Source: Adiantum capillus-veneris (taxonomy: Eukaryota; Streptophyta; Polypodiopsida; Polypodiales; Pteridaceae). Taken from it: 64,000 nucleotides of DNA. Shown one piece after another: positions 10,723 to 22,689 of the stretch. Below the pieces are notes generated by a model that did not search any database, had not been told where the DNA came from, and was given only the letters and a program-made list of their open reading frames with translations. The position numbers and the translations under genes are program-made. Numbering within the stretch: position 1 is the first letter of the stretch; every line of letters begins with the position of its first letter. The stretch covers positions 121,614,817 to 121,678,816 of the forward strand of contig CM043958.1 in NCBI GenBank assembly GCA_014529385.2, in the 5' to 3' direction.

Positions 10723-12213
10723 GTGATTGCTCTTAGACCAGCGAGCTCTGTCTCCCAGTTAGAATTCTCAGCTACAAACATGCCGCCCAAACTGAGTCGT
10801 GGTCGAAAATTGTCAACGCGGTTGCGCACTGATTCCACCCGTGTTGACCCTATTCCAGAAGTGTCAGAAAGAGAGTCTGATACTAGGAGGGACCCCAAGA
10901 GTGAGACTACGGATCAGGAGGAGCAGAGTAATGTTGAAGAGGTCAAAGACTCTCAACATTCCAGTCACTCAAGGAGGAGAAGGGTTGAGCGTGAGGAACA
11001 CAAAACCAAGACTCAAGGTTCTCGGTCCACACACAAGACAATTGAGTCCAAGGGTAGAAAAGGTAGTCGTCATAGTACCAGCAAGAAGGCCAAGGAAGAG
11101 ACTAAGACTAAAACAAAACGGAAGGTCATTGGGATGCCGACACTAATCATTACAGGAAGTCATCTAGATGCAGTCAGGCTGCCAAGACCAGAGGAACCAG
11201 AGATGATTCAGAGAGGCATGATTACAATTCTTCATTAAAGATCTCTTTTCCAGTGTTCAAAGGTGGAGAAATAGACAATACAGATTTCCATATTCAAGCC
11301 TTTGAGCAATTTGCCAAATTAAAGAATATTGATGAAGATGACTGGGGAGAATATTTTCCTCAAATACTGAAGGATGCGGCAAGGAAATGGTATTACCACT
11401 ATCCACCTTACCATCTCAGGTCTTACAATAAACTGATCAAAGCTTTTAGACTTGAGTACTCAGAAAACAAAGGTGATGAAGACATTCTCTGTTAACTGGA
11501 CAAAATTAGGCAAGGAAAATTGTCTGTAAGAAGCTATGTGGAAAAGATCAAAGAATTGACCAGGCAACTACAAGAGCCACCTTCAGAAAAAAGACCGTGT
11601 GCATGGTTTCTGAATGGGTTATGCAACAAGAAGCTGAGAGAGCAAGATACTTGCACCTACAAAGAATTTTAATGACTTGGTGCAGAGAGCTCTGAAGCTT
11701 GAGCAACAAGCTAAGAAGGAGCGAAGCCATAAAAAGCGGAGGTCTAGCAGTAGTAGCTCTTCTACGGAGAATTTCAACTCCAGTGAAACTTCCAGCAATT
11801 CTAATAGTAGTTCAGATGAAAAGAACAAGCAAAAGGCTAAGAAAGGGTCTTGGCCCCAAAAAATGGTTGAAATGGCCAAGCAAATAGTTGAAATCAGCTA
11901 GACCAAACAACCAGTCTGGAAGATGGAAACCTGGTGTTTCAAATGCAAATCTAGAGATCATGTTTCCAATAAATGCCCATAGTGCACGTACTACAAATCA
12001 TATGGCCATATGTGGAATAAATGTGGCATTCGAATCCATCATTTCAAGAAAGGTAAGGGTTTGTCTCTCATTGCATTTACAAATGCCGAATCAGCTAAGG
12101 TAGAGACGACTAGTGGATCCAAAGAAGAAAATTCAGGTACTAGTGGGACTGGTACTAGGCGAGGCAAATACCAAGGGGGTATTGACCGAGGCCGAGGATG
12201 TGTCAATTTTTAG
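10723..12213 (+). pseudogene. Gag of element H (capsid domain and zinc knuckles)
   Basis: A basic Ser/Lys/Arg-rich N-terminal part (ATG at 10780 more likely than 10723) is followed, after a frame change near 11240, by the gag capsid-like helical domain ('FHIQAFEQFAKLKNI', 'ARKWYYHYPPY'). Then come a poly-Ser/acidic linker (~11740-11830) and zinc knuckles. Knuckle 1 is intact CX2CX4HX4C ('CFKCKSRDHVSNKC'). Knuckle 2 has lost one Cys to Tyr ('CTYYKSYGHMWNKC'). A third degenerate one ('CGKYGHCAAQC') starts at ~12235. Gag packages element RNA. Stops at 11493 (TAA), 11899, ~11978 and 12211 (TAG) sit where Gln codons would fit. Confidence 0.8.
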
Positions 12214-13790
12214 AACCAAAGTCTTACTACTATACTTGTGGGAAATATGGGCACTGTGCAGCTCAGTGTTCAGAGGCACCCAGTACTGAGGCTACTACGG
12301 CAAAAGCATCAGAACCAATTCTAGTACGGGTAGTAGTAAAGGGGTGATTATTGAAGAAATCCCTGACAAGCCTGTTAAACCAGTCAGTTCTGAATCCAAT
12401 AAATGGACTCAGTAGAGGGCAGTCTGGAAGGCTAAGGGCAAGGCTAAGGGCAAGGAGAAGGTAGTCGATGAATGGCACGAGTAGTGAGAACTAGCAGCTA
12501 TGATCACAGAGAATCTAGCTAAAAAGCTACCAAAGCAGTCGGAGAATTCTGATGCTCGTGTTATTTAGAAGGTACCAGCCCAGTATTTTGAGAAAAGGCA
12601 GCCAGATCAGTCAGGATCTGAAATCTCTGAGACCATGCTTGCTGTAGTGCAAGGACTGGTGGATGATCTAGGGTAGGTCAAATCAGATCTGACTGCAATG
12701 GAAAGCACTGAACCAAGAAAAGCACAATGTCTTTCTTAGTATCAGTCAAGGATCGGTACATACACTAAAGCAGAGGAATGGCAATGTGAAGGTAGTCTTG
12801 ACTCCTTGAGTTCTGATGATAATTCTGACCAGGAGAGAGAAGAGATCATGTTAAAATATGTGAACGAATTCAAAAATTGATGGTCCAATTAGAGGATATA
12901 AAAAAGACTTTACTTGAAGTAGCAAAGTTTATGAAACAGCGGAGAAAAGTTGAAGCCGATGCCAAAAGAATTGATTTGTCAACTGTTAGAGATGATGAGG
13001 TGCCAGTAATCCAAGTGGATTACAAGGTCAGGAAACAATGGGAGCTGCTATCCGGTGTTATACTAGATGGAGAGGCCGGTGTGAATATTCTGGGGCACAT
13101 CTTCAGCAACGACTTGGTATCATTGATTTAAAAACAGAACCCTTTAAGGTTAGAATGGCTAATCATAGAGTTGTTCAAGCAACTGGTATGATTGACAATG
13201 TGCATATTTGGGTGGGAAGAGAGAAATTCAAAACCAACTTTTGGGTATTGGATGTTTAAGGAGCATATGGTATGCTACTGGGATGCCCATGGCTTCGGAC
13301 GTTGCAGGCTGTTCATGATTATGCAAATCAGACCTTAACTATTCAGGGAACCAGTAGGAGAATCCAGCTCTAGAAAAATAACACCAGAAGCTAGAAGAAA
13401 GCACTTCGACCTGACGAACTTTGGCAAAAATATAGGGCTAAGAAGATTTAAAGGATTCTTGCAGCCATGATCATTTTCCCATTAGCTGAAATCGATTTGA
13501 ATGCAATATTATTCGACAAGGCTCAAGTTGAGAAACAAAGAAAGCAATTTCCACATCAGTTCATTGAACTGAATCCTGGAGAGAGACCAGTTCAGTTGTC
13601 TGGACGGCCAGAGGAACCATCTGACTCCAAAGATGGATATCTAGATTCCAGTACACCAGTGCACACTAAAGAGGTCACTAGAGTTCAGAATAAGAATTCA
13701 TCACCAACAGATCCGCCCTGGGATTATGCTGCGGAGTCAACAAATAGGAAAGGAGGTGGTCCATATTGGCTGCTTCCATCAAGAGATTGA
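12214..13790 (+). pseudogene. Gag-pol linker and retropepsin of element H
   Basis: A hydrophilic linker with a third zinc knuckle and at least five TAG stops (12413, 12481, 12568, 12673, 12738 region) leads into a protease at ~13010-13260: 'VILDGEAGVNILG' has the active-site Asp but Glu where Tat-type elements usually have Gly. A frameshift near 13095-13130 splits the domain. The following 'GMLLGCPWL' matches the family's ILGxPWL turn. Downstream, 13467-13790 is the acidic linker before RT. Protease would process Gag-Pol. Confidence 0.65.
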
Positions 13791-15290
13791 AGAATGGAAT
13801 TTGGGTTTTCAAGAGAGTCCTCGATTGATCAAGGTGAATAAGCATTTGAACCCAAAAATAAAGGAAAAATCCAGACTTATGTTTCAGAAATACAAAGACG
13901 TATTTGCATGGGAACACACTGATTTGAAAGGTGTAGATCCAGAGGTTTGCCAACACAGAATACCTTTGAAGCCAGATGCCAGACCAATACATCTGCAGAG
14001 GTACAAAATGAATCCAAACTATACTAAGAAGGTCAAAGAGGAAATTGACAATCTTCTTAAAGCCGGATACATCACAGAAGTCGCCATCAGTGATTGGCTA
14101 TTCCCTATAGTGGTCATTCCAAAGAAGAATGGAAAACTCAGAGTCTGTGTGGACTACTGTAAATTGAATGCTCGGACTTTCAAAGATCCTTTTCCAATAC
14201 CCTTTACTGATATGCTTCTTGATGAGATTGCATGCCATGATATGTATACTTTTATGGATGGCTACAGTGGTTACAACCAGTTAAATATTGCTCCTGAAGA
14301 TAGGAGAAAAACCACTTTTATTACTAAATGGGGTGCATTCATGTACTTAGTCATGTCATTTGGTCTCTGCAATGCTCCAACAACATTCCAACATTGCATG
14401 ATGGAGATATTCAGTGAATTCTTGCACAGATTTCTAGCTATATTCATGGATGACTTCACTGTATTCTCAACCGAGGAGAAGCATCTATTGTTTTAGGAAA
14501 TGGTTTTTTAGCGATGCCAAGAAAAGAGGATCTTCTTGAATCCATTCAAGTCTATTTTTTTGGTTTGGAAGGGAAAATTACTAGGGCACCTAGTGTTTAG
14601 AAATGGCATAGAGATGGCCAATGATAAAGTCTAGTGTGTCCAGCAAGCCAAGGCACCCCGCACATCGTCTGAATTAAGTTCATTCTTGGGGTATGTCAAT
14701 TTTTACAAAATATGTGTTCATATGTTTGCTTCCAAGGCATTACCTCTATATGAACTTACCAAGAAAACCATTTAGTTCATTTGGACTTCTGAATGTGAAG
14801 AAAGTTTTTAATTTCTTAAAGATGCCATTGTCAATAAGCCAATACTCCGATAACCAGAATAGAATGTTATACTCCACGTGCATATCGATGCTTTGGGGCT
14901 AGCAATGGGGGCAATACTGGCTCAACCAGGGGGCAGGACGGATTATCCAGTTTATTTTGCCAGTCGAAGATTCAGTTTAGCTGAACAAGGATATACAACC
15001 ACAGAAAGAGAAGCACTAGGTATGATTTTTAGCGCCACCAAGTTTTGACATTACCTACTGGGAAAATTATTTCATTTTTATGTGGATCATCATGCACTAC
15101 TATTTTTGACAACAAAGTTATTATCCAAGGAAGATTAATTAGATGGATGATGTTCTTGATGGAGTTTGAGTTCTGTATATTCCACAAGCCTGGTAAATCT
15201 CATTGTGGTGCTGATTTTCTCTCTAGAAGTACTAAAGGCTACTCCGAAGTATCCTTGAGGGAGGAGCCAGTAGATGCAGATCTGTTTTAG
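13726..15290 (+). pseudogene. Reverse transcriptase and RNase H of element H
   Basis: The open frame 13726-14496 covers RT fingers and palm: 'PIVVIPKKNGKLRVCVDY', 'MDGYSGYNQLNIAPEDR', 'MSFGLCNAPTTFQ' and the catalytic box 'AIFMDDFTVFS' (F-M-D-D, both Asp present). Downstream, thumb and RNase H are broken by TAG/TAA stops (14494, 14509, 14632, 14772, 14850, 14862) and frameshifts. RNase H is recognisable from 'HIDALGLAMGAILAQ', 'YTTTEREALGMIFS' and 'YVDHHALLFL'; a TGA at ~15046 replaces a likely Arg codon. The tail 'VYRPGKxN.xADxLSR'-type motif appears as 'FHKPGKSHCGADFLSR'. Converts element RNA to DNA when intact. Confidence 0.92.
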
Positions 15291-16804
15291 GTGATAGCTG
15301 AGGAAAATTCAGATCTTGAATGGTATGATGAATATCAGTTTATTTCAAGAGGAGGATTTCCAAACAACTGGACTTAGAATCAGAAAAAGGCTTTGATTAA
15401 GAGTCTAAAGTTCACCATAATAGGATGATTTCGCTATAGATTGGTCATAGATGGTGTTCTTCGAAGCTGTGTGCCAATGGAAGGGAGGATGCAAGTCATC
15501 TTTGAAGCACACGATGGAGATTTTGGAGGACACTTCTCTAGTGATATCACTTACAAGAAGATTCTGCAAGCTGGATTATGGTGGCAAACCCTTATAGCGG
15601 ATGTCTGCAAGACTTGTGATATATGTCAGCAAATGGGCAGACCAACAATAGATGTATGACTTCACTCACTCCAGTACAGCCACTAGGAGTATTCATGAAA
15701 TGGGGTATGGACTTCATGAGATCATTCAAGAAGGTCACTCCAAGGAAGAACCGATACATCTTGATGGCCACCTGTTATGTCACTAAATGGGTAGAGGCCA
15801 AGGCTCTTCCAGATAATACTTCCAAGTCCACTGCTGTTTTTCTGCTTGAAAACATTATATGCTGCTATGGATGCCCCATTGAGGTTGTGCCTAATCAAGG
15901 GACACATTTCATTAATGACACAATGGAAATTTTGAGGGAAACGCTCTCAGTCAAGCACAGGAATTTGATTCCGTATTATCCCAGGTGCAATGGTCAAGCA
16001 GAGAGCAGTAATAAAACCATCAAGAATATTCTAACCAAGATTGTTAAGAAGGAGCCACACCTGCGCGATATTAAGCTCCAGACTGCTCTATGGGCCCAAG
16101 GAATAGCTTTATAAAGTTACCATTGGAATGACACCTTTTAGAATGGTGTATGATGGTACTGAAGTTGTGGTGCCTATTGAATTTGTAATTCCCAGTCTTA
16201 GAATGGTAGTTGAATATGGATTAGATTTTAATCATAATCTTAAACAAAGATTGGAGGAATTATTGCAGCTGGATGAGTTGCGACAAAGAGCCATGCTGGA
16301 ACACGAGATTGTTCAGCAATGCAGAAAGCACTGGCATGACAGAAGGATAAAGGTTAGGGAGTTTCAAAAGGGTGACTTAGTTCTGCTATATCAGTCCAAA
16401 TTGGGGCCTAAGAAATCAAATTTGAAGATCGCTTGGGTGGGACCATTTGAAGTTGATTGGGTATTTTCCAATGGCACAGTGAGGATGAAAGACTTATCTG
16501 GATTACTATTGCAGGTGTTTATAATGGGGCCAAGATCAAGTTATATTATTTTAATGACAAGCAGACCTCCAGAGCTGAAGATGCTGGTATTCCAAAAACT
16601 GATGACCAACGATTGTCCGATTTGGCTATTTTAAATCTTTTCCGTGTCATTCCAGTATCAGAACCAGTAAAAGCTCAGTATGACAAACCAGTACTAGTAA
16701 CAGAGCCAGAGGAGTTTCAGAATTACTACCGGTTTCTATGGGGAAAAGGGACAACTAGAATAAATGTGGTAATCATTAAGGCAATTATGGAACATCATGG
16801 CTAA
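15291..16804 (+). pseudogene. Integrase of element H
   Basis: The zinc-binding H2C2 module is complete at ~15500-15640 (His in 'EAHDGDFGGHF', Cys in 'CKTCDICQ'). The core has the first Asp in 'WGMDFM'. At the second catalytic position the codon at 15893-15895 is AAT (Asn) in 'VPNQGTHF', where the family has Asp. The Glu is in 'NGQAESSNK'. The C-terminal domain ('REFQKGDLVLLYQ', 'WVGPFEVDWVF') follows, with frameshifts near 15655, 16115 and 16470. Stops at 15288, 15376 (TAG) and 15426 (TGA). The frame ends with TAA at 16802-16804. Confidence 0.9.
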
Positions 16805-16807
16805 TGC

Positions 16808-19800
16808 ATGTGTGCCACATTGCCACCGGCACACATAACTCTAGGAACGACAAATAGTGGAGATTTTATGGCGTGTACACGTATAACAGTGAGGCGTTTG
16901 GGCACTCTTCCTCACAAGTCTCCTGCACGACGACTACCTGCTGTCACGCACTCGCCATTGCCAAACTTTGATAACTCTTTGCTCCAACCTAAAACCTCCT
17001 TGTCGACAACTTCTACTTGTGCCTATCCACCACTACCTGATACACCTCGCTGCGGGATAGCATATACAAGTAAGTCTTCTTCTTCTATAGCTTTGCAATC
17101 ATCACAGGATATGCGTCCCAAGAAAGTGTCAGAAAAGATGTAGGACACAATGGGTGAGACTGCAGCAGTCATCGCTTCTATTCAGGTCGCCCTACCACTC
17201 ATTCCACACAGCAAGATACATAGGTATGTGTTTAATGAGCAGGAAGAATCATTACTGCAACTATGGGGTTTGCATGTGGTAGTACATGCTACGAGGTTTG
17301 ACTTTGATGCATATGTTATCAAATAGGTCCTCGATTCCTTTTATGCTGATGAAGACAGTGCCACTATCAACGGAATCAAAATAAAAGTGACACCTAAAGT
17401 TGTTGCTCATGCCTTTATATTACCTAATGAGAAAAATCCTAGCACATCATCTGCAGAACAAATCAGTCATTCTCTGAAGGAAGATGAGGCTGCCAAGAAG
17501 GAAAGGAAGGCAGGTGAGCAAGGGATTCTAGTAGCCACACTGGATGTTTCCTCAGCCTATAGATTTATTGGAGAAGCTGTTAGCTTGAAAAACAACCCGA
17601 CATATGTGTCTGAAAAATTGTTTGCAATGTTGTTGGCAAAAAGGCTAGATGATAAAGCTAAAATCAATCTTTGCCAAATATTATCTCACAATGTATTGCG
17701 GCAGATTGCCAAGCTAAAGTCACAGAATGTATTCAAAGCTTGGTATGTCTAGCAGTTTTTGTACTAGGCTACTACTCCAGAGGCCTTTCCCCAGGTAAAG
17801 CAGGCTTGGAGTCCTAGGCCTATTCCACTAATTGACAATGTGGAGTAATCTTTAGATGAAGAAGACCATGTCCATCAACTGGCTGTCACTGGATAGAAAA
17901 GGAAGGATGCACTGACTGAGGCCAGTAGTTCAAAGAAACCCAAGAAACTGTTAGAAAAGAGTATTGCTCTATTGAAGCAACTTGAGAGTTAGGTCCAGAC
18001 CCTGGCCACACTGGAAAATCTTCTGAAGACGAAACTTTAGTAGTGCCTAAAGAGCAGACTCAAATAGTAGTTAGCACTCAAAAAAAGCCAACAAATCAAG
18101 CACTGAATAAGTGGCAGCTAATATTGGCAAAGGAAAGGGCCCAGCACTTGTCATCCCAGTCCCTAAAACTCTTTTCAGTGAATTGGCTTTATCAATACCA
18201 AGAAAGGATCGGTTGCAACAATTTCAAAATAACCCTCTTAAGGGAAGATTGGTACTTCAAAAACCAGACTTGGCAGCATTTGCCATATGTGGCTCCAGTC
18301 ATGGTTTATGAGCCAGTTGAATCTGATGCTGCTACAGTAGTTGATGGCTACTTGGGGATCATCCAAGCATCATGGAACACTATTGTGCATTCCCTAGGAT
18401 AGATGATGGATGTATTAGCTTCCAATGTAGAGTGGCTAAGCTGAAAGAAGAACTGGAAAGCAGCCAACATCAAGCTCACAAACTTTAGCAAAAAATGGAT
18501 GAACAATCTCTCTAGCATGCTATTGCTGAGAATTAGTCAAATCAAACAATTAAGGAGCTGCAAACAAAGATGCTAAAGATGAAAACCGAACATAGACAAC
18601 TGAATGAAGAGAAGGAGGATGCCTTAAGAGATTCTGACAGATTTCAAACCATGGTATGAATGAAGCGTCCAGAGTTTTAAGAAACTGCTCAACAACCACC
18701 ATGTGTTAAAGGATTCCATTACTGAGTGATACATATACAATAACCTTGCTGATATACTGAATCCTCATGGAAATGTAACAATGAATATGGATAATTTGAA
18801 GGCACTCCTTGGGACTATTCAGAGTGATCTGGAAGATAAGATCATTGAATATAATACATCCCTGGTAAATCAGGCTATTATGGATTATATCAGCAAGCAA
18901 GATGATGCTGACGAGGAGTCTGAGCAAGAAGAAGAGCATGAGAAAGAAGAGGATAACAAGTCAGACGACAAGCCTGATGATGATGACTCTCCTCCTTCCC
19001 CACCCTCAGGATCTGGAGCTGGAGGATCAGCTATAACTGGGGGTAGTGGACCCAACAAAGGCAACCCGGGTACTGCTCAGGACCAGCAAAACCAACAGTG
19101 GGATGAGTAGCAGCAACAAGGCAGTAACCAGCACCATAAGGGCAATGCTGGAGAATCTCCAGTACTAGAGTCACAACACATTCTAGACAGCAAAGGAAAA
19201 TCCAAAGCTATGACTGCATCTTTTGAAGTTGATGCACAACACTCTTTGTAGCTCATTACACTAAATAAGAGATTAAAGAATCAACAAGCTCATATTACTA
19301 GACAATATTTTGAGGATGACACTCTGATCTCTGATTTGGAATGCTTCCAAAGACTGTATCTAGGAGCCAGGGAGACGGTTCAGCTAGATGGTTCATGATC
19401 AAGAGTTGTGCCATCTACATGTTCATCCTAGTAGTATTCAACTATTGGAAAGGGTGCCTAAGTGGACATTGACTTTTGATGATATGATTGTCAATTCACA
19501 TTGGTAGAGACAGTCTACTGTAGATCGTCACTCCATAGCTATTGAGATGGATTTGCTGCTAGGAAACAAACCTACATACAGATGTATGAAGGAGGTCAAG
19601 AGTCAATTAAAAGAGCTCTTGCTTCAGATGCAGATTGCCAGAGGTGTCTTGGATCAGAGGGTGTATGTCGTTATTGAAGATCAGCCTTCTAGTAGTAGTA
19701 AAGGACCTTGAACCCAAATATCAGTAGGAGAACAGGCAAGTGCTCTCCGAAAACTCTTTCAGGGTCCGGATTACTAGGAAGATGATGCAATAGGAGAACC

Positions 19801-20560
19801 AAACTATTCTTAATTTTTTGGACTTTGTGCGTGATTCTCCAGTACTCCTGTATGCTTTACCTACCAAGGAGGTGGAACTACCAAGATTCTTCCTAGCCTT
19901 GTATCCTCAACATCTGGAACCAGTAGATCGTCTCACTTATCTCAACATCACTGATGGACTCCGTGACTGGTATGAGCGAGCCACTATGGAATGGAAAGCC
20001 TGAAAATCACTGGTCAGTGAACCCCTTAGAATGGACACTTTCATGGATCTGCAGGGAGAAATGCAAAACTTCAAACTCTGTATGGGATAGTAAAAGATCT
20101 AGCTCCATGGACTAACGAAGATCACAAATCAGTTACTTCACAACTGACTGTGGAGTCTTCCAAGATTCCTGAAAAGGATATCACTGCCAAACCAGGATTG
20201 GGACCACAATACAGAAAAATGGCAAAGATTCTCTTCAAATCTAGAGTAAAGACAAATCAACCACTCCCACAAGGATGGATTCATGTAGCTTCCCGTTGTC
20301 ATAAATTAGCCATAACTCGTCTGACTAAGGGTAAATGCAGTTTATATGATCCCGACACCAAAACTTACAATGCCCTCACGCCTTATGAATTTCAGATGTC
20401 CACCAAAAGGTGGGATCAGCTTGAGTAGGAGGCCATTTACAGACTTATTCAGAAGGAAAATACTGGCACTAGGACTTCTAAGGCACCAAATAAGAAGGGC
20501 AAGAGGAAGCGGGTTCACTGGAAGGATCCTGGGTAGTTCCATCTCAGAATCAGACGGTGG
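16808..20560 (+). pseudogene. Large accessory ORF of element H (function unknown)
   Basis: Starts 4 nt after the pol stop. Reading through stops and at least four frameshifts gives a >1,100-residue protein-like sequence. Order: Pro/Ser-rich N-terminus (16808-17140); a globular part (~17180-17750) with 'VLDSFYADEDSATINGIKI' and 'KVTPKVVAHAFILP', which resembles the 'putative plant transposon protein' domain of plant retroelements (from memory, tentative); a basic linker; a coiled coil (~18430-18660) in which three TAGs fall at Gln-like positions; an acidic Asp/Glu run and Gly/Ser/Gln-rich linker (18890-19150); a second globular part (~19290-20020); and a basic C-terminus (20150-20560). No transmembrane segment or signal peptide was seen, so an env-like role is not supported. 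Nearly all internal stops are TAG. Confidence 0.6.
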
Positions 20561-20829
20561 ATTTTCTTGACCATCCAGTAGGCACTGGAATCTTCTTGGC
20601 TGAACACCCTTGGAATAACAACTATATGGGTGTCAAGCACTCAACAAGCATGAGTATGGTATAAAGCTAGCAATACCAAAAGAGTACTATCATGAGGAAC
20701 ATCAGCCAACTCAAAAAACCAGAGGGGTTTTCTCACCAAAGGGGTTTAGAGTTTAGGGTTTAGGTTGATTGTTTTTCTCAGTTAGAAGGAAATTTTGGGT
20801 TATACCAAAATTCAAGAAAGGAGGGAAGG
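20561..20829 (+). other. Element H 3' untranslated stretch with polypurine tract
   Basis: No frame. Ends with the purine run AAGAAAGGAGGGAAGGA immediately before TGTAGAAGG, the presumed LTR start. Confidence 0.55.
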
Positions 20830-21340
20830 ATGTAGAAGGAGAGGAAAGTCCCAATAGGCGGGAACTGCTCCTTAGAAGGCTGCTTAGGGGGAATTTCTAC
20901 ACCGGCAGTAATACGATAATAATTACAACCATTATTGCAGTAACTTTGTAAGCCTATAAATAGGACCCGCTAGAGGATCTCCATGGTTTCTTGGGCTTGA
21001 TGAAGTTCTTTTAACTTTTGGCTTACGAGCTCTTGCTTCTAGACTTTTAGCTTCATAAGGTTTTGGCTCTGAACTCTGTAACTACTTACTCTTGTAATCA
21101 ATTCTCAGATTTAAGCCTGTTGTACAGTGTACCAATATCTTTGTACTATTGATCTGAACTTATAATACCATTCTCAGTCTTCCAGTTTGTGTCTTCCATT
21201 TCAGTACAATTTTCCAGTCAGTTCTCTGTTTTAGTCCAGTACTTAATTCCAATCATTACTAACCGAACTGCCTAAATAATCAATAGCTCTAAACTCTAAC
21301 ACTGGAATAGCTATCTGAAGAGACCAGCTCCCATTCCAGC
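20830..21340 (+). repeat. 3' LTR of element H (~511 bp)
   Basis: Begins TGTAGAAGG after a polypurine tract and ends at CCCATTCCA. Matches the 5' copy from ~20930 onward. The right edge is placed where the two copies stop matching. Confidence 0.75.
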
Positions 21341-21365
21341 CATCGAAGCCCACTCGGCAACACTT

Positions 21366-21830
21366 GCAAAGATGAAGACATGTGTGACAATAGAGCTTCG
21401 AGAACAACGACTTCAAGAAGAAAATACCCTCAAGATCTGCATTGGCGGGCTACCCCAAGCATGGGAAACAGCCAAGAATGAATTCTCGGAGTGCATCAAT
21501 TTCCTCAGCGATACTCTCAAGCCGACCAAGCCTGACTACAATGCAATAGATTGTATCACCTCGAGAGGCCCTAACAAGTCTATACCACATGGGCATGCCA
21601 TCCTAGAATTCGAGGGGGGTAGGGAAGGTCGACTCAAGATTCTCCAACAATCACGTCTTCTCAAAGGTACCAAGTTTTGGATTGCAGAAGAACTCATGCA
21701 AAAGTGAAGAGCTCAAGAAGGTACATAAAGCCCAGAAACAAGGTGAATGGGCAGTCTACTGAGGTGGTAAATCTATCATCCAAGAGTTCAAAATCCCAAA
21801 TTGTCTCCCCCCATAGATGAATCCCCCTAG
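21366..21830 (+). pseudogene. LINE (L1-type) ORF1-like fragment
   Basis: Frame 21372-21707 reads like the RNA-binding part of a LINE ORF1 protein: 'ENTLKICIGGLPQAWE' matches an RRM strand, and 'GRLKILQQSRLLKGTKFWI' the start of the C-terminal domain. After a frameshift near 21705 the C-terminal domain continues ('KKVHKAQKQGEWAVY', a TGA, then 'GGKSIIQEF'). These proteins coat LINE RNA. No endonuclease or RT follows, so it is a fragment next to the H 3' LTR. The assignment rests on motif resemblance only. Confidence 0.45.
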
Positions 21831-21982
21831 GTTTTTGTCTTCCCCCCTTTTTCTTTTCCATCTTCCCAATGGACCCTCAGTCCTTAATTGATATGTATCA
21901 CTACGATTTGCCACAAAATGCACCCGTTGTAATGTTTGTTTTTGGTCCCATAGGTCATATCTGACCTCCGTGGATGATAATC

Positions 21983-21985
<3 letters not shown>

Positions 21986-22051
<66 letters not shown>
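21986..22051. repeat. (CT)n microsatellite
   Basis: About 33 uninterrupted CT units. Frames across it are artefacts. Confidence 0.98.
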
Positions 22052-22053
<2 letters not shown>

Positions 22054-22364
22054 GATTATATTTTACAGTACCCCTCTGTATGTGAAAATGTGAGAAAATA
22101 TAAAATTGAATCACCCCTTGCTGCACTCACGTGATAGATTATTAAGTGACCCCCCTGAGCTGGTTGCATCCTCAGAAGTAAGAGCTAGAGGTTGCACCTG
22201 CTTCATGTCCATGTGTGATGTCCCTCTCTCCTCCTGGGTTCAATATAGCCAGATGGCTGAAAATTGGTAGCAAAAGAGCTACTAAACTTACATCACCACT
22301 TGCTTGAGCTCTGTGCAAAGAGGAGATCCCTGCTCAAGGTGCTGCTTATGGTGTTCATTAGTGG

Positions 22365-22560
22365 CTGCAGTTGACGAAGGTTTCATGTGAGAAGAGTCAA
22401 AGATAAACCATTGTAGGGAGCATAGTGGCAAAAAATTCTCCCTATAATCCAACAACCCATAGTCACTGGTTGCGGTGGTCATTTGTGGATTCAGTTGACA
22501 AAGGTGACATGTGAGAAGTGTCAAAGATGAACCATTGGAGGGAGCATAGTTGTACAACAT
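22365..22560. repeat. Two tandem ~115-bp units
   Basis: Text around CATGTGAGAAGAGTCAAAGA (22385) recurs around CATGTGAGAAGTGTCAAAGA (~22510), together with following AACCATTG.AGGGAGCATAGT. No function assigned. Confidence 0.7.
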
Positions 22561-22689
22561 TATCCACATGATCAGATATGTGAGTCCAACATCCCATAAT
22601 CAAATCACTATAGTCCCACTTCCTTGAAAGATCATGCTAATAATTTGTGGTGTATAAATAATCTATGACCATATATGATGGAGTCAAAG

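Larger units (their letters stand above)
10288..21340 (+). mobile_element. Ty3/gypsy element H with large 3' accessory ORF (~11 kb)
   Basis: Direct terminal repeats (10288-10699 and the matching part of 20830-21340) bracket gag, protease, RT, RNase H, integrase and then ~3.7 kb of additional coding-like sequence. The layout (extra ORF between integrase and 3' LTR, gag with several CCHC knuckles, protease of the 'DGxAGVN' type) recalls the Tat/Athila branch of plant Ty3 elements; this placement is inference. About 40 in-frame stops and several frameshifts make it inactive. Most stops are TAG. Confidence 0.85.

Noticed and set aside
10723-20560. TAG reassigned or suppressed as Gln in element H
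   Set aside because: CAG codons are still common, and frameshifts plus lost catalytic residues show ordinary decay; deamination explains the bias better.
16808-20560. Accessory ORF as an envelope gene
   Set aside because: No signal peptide, transmembrane segment or cleavage-site pattern visible.
21884-22126. Arg/Glu and Leu/Ser repeat frames over (CT)n tracts here and at 25.3, 39.6, 42.0 and 52.7 kb
   Set aside because: Microsatellite translation only.
22365-22560. Short direct repeats as a CRISPR array
   Set aside because: Only two diverged units, no regular spacers, eukaryotic context.
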